DNA from: JBGOTP01 sp963717075
GTDB taxonomy: Bacteria; Acidobacteriota; Vicinamibacteria; Vicinamibacterales; CAVVIG01
Direction of reading: 5' to 3'
Assembly (NCBI GenBank): GCA_963717075.1
Contig: CAVQVI010000016.1
Coordinates: 62,001 to 126,000 of the forward strand
Length of the DNA stretch: 64,000 nt
A program made the translations under genes and the position numbers. The notes below the pieces were generated by a model, which was given only the letters and a program-made list of their open reading frames with translations, was not told the origin of the DNA and did no database searches. This document shows, in pieces, positions 56,644 through 64,000 of this stretch. Each line of letters opens with the position of its first letter. Position 1 is the first letter of the stretch.

Positions 56644-58131
56644 ATGTCTCAATCATCACTTCTCTGCGTGACCGTCACGGCGCCGACGACCGCGGAACTC
56701 CGCCAGCGGCGCGATGCCGCGGTGAAGGAATTCCACGCCGATCTGGTCGAGTTGCGTCTGGATTCGGTGCGCGATCCGAATGTGGGCGCCGCCTTGGAGG
56801 CTCGTAGCGGTCCGGTGATCGTCACCTGCAGACCCGTCTGGGAGGGAGGACAATTCAGCGGATCCGAGAGCCAGCGGCGGCAGTTGCTCGAAGAGGCCCT
56901 GGCGCTGGGCGCCGAGTACGTCGACATCGAGGCGCGGGCCGGGTTGGGCGATGTGATCGCCAAGACCGGGGGACGGGGCATCGTCCTGTCGATGCACGAT
57001 TTCGAAGGCGTGCCGGCCGATCTGGAGGAACGGGCGCACGCGATGCGGGAAACCGGCGCCGCCGTGATCAAGATTGCCGTGCGTGTGCATCACCTCACCG
57101 ATTGTCTGCGCCTGCTCGATCTTGCCGCATCTCTTGGCCCGCCTGGCGGCACAGTGCTCGTCGCCATGGGCGAGCAGGGGATCGTGACGCGTGTGCTCGC
57201 ACGGCGATTCGGGTCCGCTTGGACGTATGCAGGCGACCTGGGGCAGATCGGGCAGGTGAGCGCGGCGCGGCTCGTTGACCAGTACCGTTTTCGTTCCTTG
57301 AGCGAATCGACACACGTCTACGGTCTGACAGGTTCTCCGATAGGACACTCGGTGTCGCCGGCCATGCACAACGCGGCGATTCGAGCGGCCGGGCTCGACG
57401 CGGTGTACCTGCCGTTTCCTGCGGCGGATCCCGATGACTTCGTGACATTCGCGCGTTCGCTGGGCGTGGAAGGGGCGAGCGTGACCATCCCCTTCAAGGT
57501 TTCGCTCGCCGAGCGCCTCGATGACCTTGATGCCACCGCTCGCCGTGTCGGGGCGATCAACACCGTGCGCGTTGTGAACGGCCGGTGGATGGGCCGCAAT
57601 ACCGATGTCGCCGGGTTTCTTCGCCCACTGCAAGATCGCGGTGTGGCACTCAGCGGTCTGCGTGGCTCCATTCTTGGTGCGGGCGGCTCGGCACGCGCGG
57701 TGGCGATCGCCCTCGCATCGAAGGGAGTGGCCGTGCACGTGCACGCCCGCAGCAGGGAGCGAGCCGAGGCGGTGGTCAGCGGGGTCGGCGGGCGCGTCGG
57801 GCCGTGGCCCCCGGAGGAGGGGAGCTGGGATCTGCTGGTCAACTGCACCCCTGTCGGCATGCACCCGCGCGTGGATGAAACGCCGGTGCCGGCCCGACTC
57901 CTGACGGGACGCCTCGTGTACGACCTGGTCTACAACCCGCAGGTCACACGGTTGCTGCGCGAAGCGGCGGAGGCGGGCTGCGAGACCATCGGCGGATTGG
58001 ACATGCTGGTGGCGCAGGCCGGCGAGCAATTTCACTGGTGGACCGGTATTCAGCCTGAGGCGGGAGTGATGCGCGCGGCGGCGCTGGATCGCCTTTCGGA
58101 GTTTGCGACCGATGAAAATCACCTCGTTTGA
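56644..58131 (+). CDS. aroDE: Bifunctional 3-dehydroquinate dehydratase/shikimate dehydrogenase
   Basis: This 495-residue fusion joins type I DHQ dehydratase (residues 1-215) to shikimate dehydrogenase (about 226-495). The first part has ADLVELRLDSV and KIAVRVHHLTD, the latter with the Schiff-base Lys. The second part has GLTGSPIGHSVSPAMHNAA, the catalytic SVTIPFK and the NADP site LGAGGSARAVAIAL. It performs two consecutive steps of the shikimate pathway and opens the aro/trp operon. Confidence 0.94.
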   Translation: MSQSSLLCVTVTAPTTAELRQRRDAAVKEFHADLVELRLDSVRDPNVGAALEARSGPVIVTCRPVWEGGQFSGSESQRRQLLEEALALGAEYVDIEARAGLGDVIAKTGGRGIVLSMHDFEGVPADLEERAHAMRETGAAVIKIAVRVHHLTDCLRLLDLAASLGPPGGTVLVAMGEQGIVTRVLARRFGSAWTYAGDLGQIGQVSAARLVDQYRFRSLSESTHVYGLTGSPIGHSVSPAMHNAAIRAAGLDAVYLPFPAADPDDFVTFARSLGVEGASVTIPFKVSLAERLDDLDATARRVGAINTVRVVNGRWMGRNTDVAGFLRPLQDRGVALSGLRGSILGAGGSARAVAIALASKGVAVHVHARSRERAEAVVSGVGGRVGPWPPEEGSWDLLVNCTPVGMHPRVDETPVPARLLTGRLVYDLVYNPQVTRLLREAAEAGCETIGGLDMLVAQAGEQFHWWTGIQPEAGVMRAAALDRLSEFATDENHLV

Positions 58132-59594
58132 AGAATTCAAAGAGCTGTCCCAGCGTGGGACCTTCGTCCCCGTGTGCAAGGAGCTGGTCGCCGACCTGCT
58201 GACGCCGGTGTCGGCCTTCCTCAAGATTGCCGAACACTGCCGACTACGCGTTCCTCCTCGAGAGCGTCGAAGGAGGCGAGCATGTGGGTCGGTATTCGTT
58301 TCTCGGCAAGGATCCGTTTCTGATTCTTCGCGGCCGCGATGGCCGCACGACGATCGAGCGCGGCGGCAGGGTCACAGAGAGCGCGCGACGCCTTCATCGA
58401 CACGCTCCGCGGCCTGATGGCCGACTTCCGCTCGCCGTTCGTGCCCGATCTGCCGCGCTTCACGGGCGGCGCCGTCGGCTATCTCGGATACGACGCGGCG
58501 TCGTGGTTCGAGCCGGTTCTCGGCGATCTCGGCACGGCGGACGATCGGCGCGGACGAGGCCGGCTTCATGCTCTTCGACACGGTGCTGGCGTTCGACCAC
58601 GTGCAGCATCGGATTCTGATCATTGCCAATGCGCGCATCACCGCCGACGATGACCTCGAGTCGCTCTATCAGTTTGCGTGCGCGAAAATCGAGTTTCTCG
58701 AACGCGAGCTCGAACGGAATCTGTCGCTGCTCGAAAGCGCAGGCGGCGGCGCCGCTCGAGATCCGATCGAACCAGACGCAGCGAGAATTCGAGCACATGG
58801 TGCGGACGGCGAAGGAGCACATCGCGGCGGGCGACATCTATCAGGTGGTCCTGTCGCAGCGGTTCGAGACCGACGTCGCCGCCGACCCGTTCACCGTCTA
58901 TCGCGCCCTCCGGCACGTGAATCCGTCGCCGTACATGTATTTCATCCGGATGGGCGGCGTGTCGATCGTCGGGTCGTCGCCCGAGATGCTCGTGCGGGTC
59001 GAGGGGTCGCGCGTCGAGACGCATCCGATTGCCGGCACGCGTCCTCGCGGCCGGACCGACGAGGAGGACCTGCGGCTCGCCGAGGAGTTGAAGCGCAACG
59101 AGAAGGAGCGCGCCGAGCACGTGATGCTCGTCGATCTCGGCCGAAACGACGTCGGTCGCGTGTGCGAGTACGGCACGGTGCGGGTGCCGCAGTTCATGGG
59201 CGCTCGAGCGCTACTCGCACGTCATGCATCTCGACGTCGATCGTCGAAGGGCAGCTCGCCGAGGACCGCGATCGGCTCGACGCGCTGGTCGCGTGCTTTC
59301 CCGCCGGCACCGTGTCGGGCGCGCCGAAGGTGCGCGCGATGGAGATCATCGCACGAGCTCGAGCCCGTCGGCCGCGGCCTCTACGCTGGCGCGGTCGGCT
59401 ACCTCGACTTCGCCGGCAACCTCGATTTCTGCATCGCCATCCGCACCGTGATCATGTCGGAGCGGCACGCGCGTACGTGCAGGCCGGTGCCGGCATCGTC
59501 GCCGACTCGAATCCGGCCGCCGAGTACGAGGAAACGCGCGACAAGGCGCGCGCGCTGATGCGGGCGCTCGAACTGGCGCAGGCAAGGCTTGTGA
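58112..59594 (+). CDS. trpE: Anthranilate synthase component I, multiply frameshifted
   Basis: TrpE converts chorismate and ammonia to anthranilate. Pieces in all three frames align in order to the family: MKITSFEEFKELSQRGTFVP, YAFLLESVEGGEHVGRYSFL, VGYLGYDAASWFEPVLGDL, GDIYQVVLSQRFETD, HPIAGTRPRGRTDEED and PAGTVSGAPKVRAMEI. Shifts occur near 58240, 58385, 58550, 58750, 59205, 59232, 59352, 59465 and 59585, most or all explained by single added bases. It overlaps the aroDE stop by 20 nt. No in-frame stops occur within segments, so it is probably intact in the organism. Confidence 0.85.
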
Positions 59595-59599
59595 GCATC

Positions 59600-60187
<588 letters not shown>

Positions 60188-60189
60188 CC

Positions 60190-61281
60190 ATGTTTCCCGC
60201 GCGTTGCATCGAGAAGCTGATGCGCCGCGAGGACCTCACGGGTGAAGAGGCGTCCGCCGCGATGGCGGAGATCATGGAGGGGCGGGCCGCTGACGCGCAG
60301 ATCGCGGGTCTGCTCATCGGGCTCGCGATGAAGGGCGAGCGGCCAGCCGAGATTGTGGGGCTCGCCCGCGCGATGCGCGCACACGCGGTGCCGCTATCGA
60401 CGAGTTACGAGGACGTCTTCGACTACTGCGGCACCGGCGGCGATCGGTCGGGCACCTTCAATATCTCCTCCTGCGTTGCCGCTGGTCGTGGCGGCATGTG
60501 GCGTGCGGGTCGCGAAGCACGGCAATCGGTCGGTCTCGAGCCTGTGCGGGGAGCGCCGATGTCTTCGAGGCACTGGGGGTTCGCACATCCGCGCCGCCGG
60601 CGATTGTCGAGCGGTGTCTGGCCGAGGCGCGCATCGGGTTCTTCTTTGCGCCGACATTCCACCCATCGATGCGTCATGCGGCCGGCGCCCGCCGAGCCCT
60701 CGGCGTTCGCACGGCGTTCAATCTGCTCGGTCCGCTGACGAATCCGGCGCGCGCCGCGAGACAGATTGGTGGGCGTGCCGCGTCCGGAGTTCACCGAACT
60801 ACTGGCACGCGCGCTGATGTTGCTCGGATCGGAGCGTGCATGGGTCGTGCACGGCGCAGATGGCATCGACGAGATCTCGACAACCGGTTACACGAAGATT
60901 TCAGAGTGCCGCGACGGCGCCGTTCATACGTTTTACCTGCACCCGGGCGATGTCGGGCTCCCCAAGGCGCCGCTTGGGGCACTGAAAGGCGGTGACGCGG
61001 GCGCGAATGCCCGAATTATCGAACGGGTACTCGCCGGCGAGACAGGACCGCCACGTGACGTCGTGTTGCTCAATGCCGGCGCGGCGCTTTTCATTGCCGG
61101 CGCGGTGACATCGATCGAGGATGGGATTTCGCGCGCGGCTGAAGCAATCGACCGCGGGGAGGCTCGTCGTACCTTGGGCCAGCTGGTGCATGTGTCGGGG
61201 TCAGAATTGCCGGGGTCGGACCCAGGCGGCAAGGCTGTGCAGATGCCGGGGTCGAACCCCGGCCGGAAGGCCGGGGTTTGA
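60190..61281 (+). CDS. trpD: Anthranilate phosphoribosyltransferase, frameshifted
   Basis: TrpD joins anthranilate to phosphoribosyl pyrophosphate. It has the phosphate loop CGTGGDRSGTFNISS, VRVAKHGNRSVSSLCG, PTFHPSMRHAAGARRALGVR and FNLLGPLTNPA, in order but in three frames, with +1 shifts near 60474, 60551 and 60772. The last 27 residues (GSELPGSDPGGKAVQMPGSN and onward) come from a repeat with GCCGGGGT/ACCCCGGC hairpins and extend the usual end. Confidence 0.85.
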
Positions 61282-61286
61282 CCGCG

Positions 61287-62128
61287 ATGTCCGACCTACT
61301 CGAGACGATCGTCGCCTCCACCCGCCGTATTGTCGAGGTGCGAGAGGCGCGAGAGCCGATCCACCGGCTGGCCCGACGGGCCGAGGATCGAACCCCGCGA
61401 CCGGGCCTGTTTCACCGAGAGCTGGCCCGTAAGGGTCGTGTCAACGTCATCGCCGAATGCAAACGTCGGTCGCCGTCGAAGGGCGTCATTCGGGCCGACT
61501 TTGACGCGGCAGGGATCGCACGCGGCTATGCCGCGGCGGGAGCGGCAGCGATCTCGATCCTCACCGAGCCCACATTCTTCGACGGCTCGCTCGATCATCT
61601 GCGCGCCGCGCGTGAGGCCGTGGAGACGCCTCTGCTGAGGAAGGACTTCATCATCTCGGAGTATCAGCTCCTTGAAGCGAGGGCGAACGGCGCGGATGCC
61701 GTTCTGCTGATCGTGGCGGCGCTGACCCCAGCCGCGTTGCGGCATCTGGCTGGACGCGCGGCGGCGCTCGGGCTGGATGCCCTGGTCGAGGTGCACAGCG
61801 CCGAGGAACTTGCGATCGCCACCGACGCGGCAGCCGGCATCATCGGCGTCAACAACCGGAACCTCAGGACGCTCGACGTCGATGTCCATGCATCGGAAGC
61901 GCTCGTGGCCCGCATGCCGCCGGGCGTGGTTGCTGTGAGCGAAAGCGGACTGCGAACGGCCGGCGACCTCTCCCGGCTGGCTGCGCTCGGCTATGACGCC
62001 TTCCTGATCGGCGAGCGATTCATGGGGGCCGTGGATCCAGGACGCGCGCTCGAAGAACTGTTGCGCGAAGCAGGTGCGCGAAAGCCGAACGACCGCAGGG
62101 CACGACAGGCCGTGGGGCGTGCGCCTGA
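61287..62128 (+). CDS. trpC: Indole-3-glycerol phosphate synthase
   Basis: TrpC forms indole-3-glycerol phosphate. This TIM-barrel protein has VIAECKRRSPSKG, LTEPTFFDGSLDHL, LLRKDFIISEYQ and IGVNNRNLRTL, and ends with AVSESGLRTAGDL and FLIGERFMGAVDPG. No stop is found in frame before 62381, deep in trpF, so an indel near 62050-62120 probably hides the natural stop, which may be the TGATG at 62126 that overlaps the trpF start. Confidence 0.88.
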
Positions 62129-62808
62129 TGCTGGTCAAGATTTGCGGCATCACGCGTCTGCAGGATGCGGAGGCAGCCGTCGCGCTCGGCGCACGAGCGA
62201 TAGGCTTCGTGCTGTGGCCGCAAAGCCCTCGGTACGTGGATCGCGAGAACGCACGAGCAATCGCGGAAGCGCTGCCGGAAGGCGTCATGAAGGTGGGGGT
62301 CTTCGTGAATCAGCCTGTCGCGTGGCTGAACGAGACAGCCGCTCTGATGGGGCTGACAGACATCCAGCTGCACGGCGATGAAACGCGGGAGTTCGCGGCA
62401 CAGATGACGCGTCCAGTGATCAAGGCGACGACCCTGTGCGAGGGAGCGCCGTCGATCGAGAGCTGGCCGGCGGAGACCATGTGGCTGGTCGACGCGCACG
62501 ACCCGGTTCGCCGCGGCGGGACCGGGTCGACGGGCGACTGGTCGGCCGCGGCGGCGCTCGCGCGGCGGCACCGCGTGTGGCTGGCGGGCGGTTTGACGCC
62601 TGACAACGTCGGGGATGCGGTCACCCTGGTGCGCCCGTTCGGCATCGACGTGTCCTCGGGTGTCGAGAGCGCGCCAGGCGTGAAAGACCACGACAAGCTG
62701 AAAGCGTTCTTCGACGCCATCGCGACAGCGGAGCGCGAGAGTCTACGCTCGAGCGCGGAGCCATTGGCGCGCGGGGGTGGGGCCCCGCGCGCAGGTGTAG
62801 AAAAGTGA
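62128..62808 (+). CDS. trpF: Phosphoribosylanthranilate isomerase
   Basis: This 226-residue TIM-barrel isomerase has the catalytic Cys in MLVKICGITRLQDA and the acid in VSSGVESAPGVKD, with VGVFVNQ, DIQLHGDE and LAGGLTPDNV between. It overlaps trpB by 4 nt. The C-terminal 15 residues are an Arg/Gly-rich tail. Confidence 0.93.
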   Translation: MLVKICGITRLQDAEAAVALGARAIGFVLWPQSPRYVDRENARAIAEALPEGVMKVGVFVNQPVAWLNETAALMGLTDIQLHGDETREFAAQMTRPVIKATTLCEGAPSIESWPAETMWLVDAHDPVRRGGTGSTGDWSAAAALARRHRVWLAGGLTPDNVGDAVTLVRPFGIDVSSGVESAPGVKDHDKLKAFFDAIATAERESLRSSAEPLARGGGAPRAGVEK

Positions 62809-64000
62809 TCACGAGACGCGATCCCGATGCGCGCGGCTACTTCGGCGAATTTGGCGGACGCTTCGTTCCGGAGACGCTCGTCGAGCCGGTCGAGACGCTC
62901 GAACGCGCGTATTACGCGGCGCGCGACGATGTGTCGTTTCACCTCGAGCTCGATCGGCTCCTGAAACACTACGTCGGAAGGCCCACTCCGACGTGGGAAG
63001 CGGCGAGACTGACCGAGTCGGCCGGTGGCGCCCGCATCTTTCTCAAGCGCGAGGACCTGACGCATACCGGCGCGCACAAGATCAACAACGCGCTGGGACA
63101 GGCGTTGCTGGCGGTCCGGATGGGCAAGCGGCGGATTGTGGCCGAGACCGGGGCCGGGCAGCACGGCGTCGCCGACGGCGACGGCCTGTGCGCTGCTCGG
63201 GCTCGAGTGTCACATCTATATGGGCACCGATGACATGGAACGTCAGGCGCTCAACGTCTTCCGCATGCGGCTGCTCGGAGCGAAAGTCGTGGGCGTGGAT
63301 GCCGGGAGCCGCACGCTGAAGGACGCGATTAACGAAGCGATGCGCGACTGGGTCACGAACGTGAACGAGACATACTACCTCCTGGGATCGGTGCTTGGCC
63401 CGCATCCCTATCCGCTGATGGTGCGCGAGTTTCAATCGGTGATTGGACGGGAAGCGCGCGCGCAGATGATCGAGCTGACGGGCCGGCTCCCAGACGCCAT
63501 CGTGGCGTGCGTGGGTGGCGGCAGCAACGCCATGGGGATCTTCGACGCGTTCATTGACGATGCGAGCGTGCGGCTGGTGGGTGTTGAGGCCGGCGGGGAG
63601 GCGATCGTCCGCGGGCGGCATGCCGCACGATTTGCCGGCGGCACGGCGGGTGTGCTGCAAGGCACTCGGACGTTCGTGCTGCAGGACGACCACGGGAACA
63701 TCGAGCTCACCCATTCCATTTCCGCCGGATTGGACTATGCGGCAATCGGCCCCGAACACGCGTGGCTGCGGGGCATGGGACGCGCGGAGTACGTCCATGT
63801 AGACGATGGTGAGGCGCTGGCTGCGTTTCAGACGCTCGCCCGGCTGGAAGGCATCCTGCCCGCGCTGGAGTCGTCGCACGCCATTGCGTACGCGCAGCCC
63901 CTCGCGCGCGAACTCGGCTCCTCGAAAACCGTCCTGGTGAATCTGTCTGGCCGTGGAGACAAGGACGTACATACGGTGGAGAAACGCCTTGCCTCGACGT
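62805..64000 (+). CDS. trpB: Tryptophan synthase beta chain, frameshifted and cut by the window end
   Basis: TrpB makes tryptophan from indole and serine with PLP. FGEFGGRFVPETLVEPV, the PLP Lys in HTGAHKINNALGQ and ETGAGQHGVA are present. A +1 insertion near 63172 then shifts the frame, after which CALLGLECHIYMGTDDMERQ, CVGGGSNAMGIF and NLSGRGDKDVHTVEK follow. The stop lies past the window. trpA is expected next. Confidence 0.9.

Overview
The window is GC-rich DNA (apart from one island at 36.7-38.3 kb) from a Gram-negative bacterium. BamD, beta-barrel proteins, Tat and lipoprotein signals, Sox-type and PQQ enzymes and the gene content together suggest Acidobacteriota, most likely of the Vicinamibacteria type. 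That assignment is inference from gene content, not a database match.

Layout. 0-3.6 kb: a KdpD/KdpE-like two-component pair split by a tandem palindromic repeat array, then a small Rdx/SelW-type selenoprotein with an in-frame UGA codon, coupled to a PepSY membrane protein. 3.6-25 kb: a periplasmic redox and catabolic region. It holds an MBL hydrolase, a Rieske protein, two PQQ dehydrogenases, an AtoE-type fatty-acid transporter, several c-type cytochromes, a sulfatase next to a damaged FGE-like gene, a Tat-exported carbonic anhydrase, a VapBC pair, a phosphotriesterase-like operon and a SoxC/SoxD-like pair. Gene fragments and IS3 remnants are scattered through it. 25-43 kb: mostly housekeeping genes (tRNA-Gly, pmm and a sugar-phosphate nucleotidyltransferase, pgsA, bamD, rpe, rsmB-fmt-def, aroC) plus a 1,155-residue sigma-54 activator. 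A lower-GC island sits between aroC and a duplicated aroC 3' end. 43-56 kb: a subtilisin-CARDB protease, two orphan peptide permeases, a TPR protein, an ECF sigma/anti-sigma pair, a propeller protein and an S55-type peptidase.

56.4-64 kb is the aromatic amino acid operon aroDE-trpE-trpG-trpD-trpC-trpF-trpB. In front of it is a complete ribosome-mediated attenuator: a 40-residue leader peptide with consecutive Trp-Trp-Tyr-Phe codons and four mutually exclusive RNA segments. The terminator's U-tract abuts the aroDE start codon and its 3' arm carries the ribosome binding site. trpE, trpG and trpD, and to a lesser extent other genes in the window, are broken by single-base shifts that almost all read as +1 insertions. 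This looks more like sequence error than gene decay.

The most interesting signals are the Trp-Trp-Tyr-Phe attenuator and the UGA-containing SelW-like gene with a candidate bacterial SECIS hairpin.
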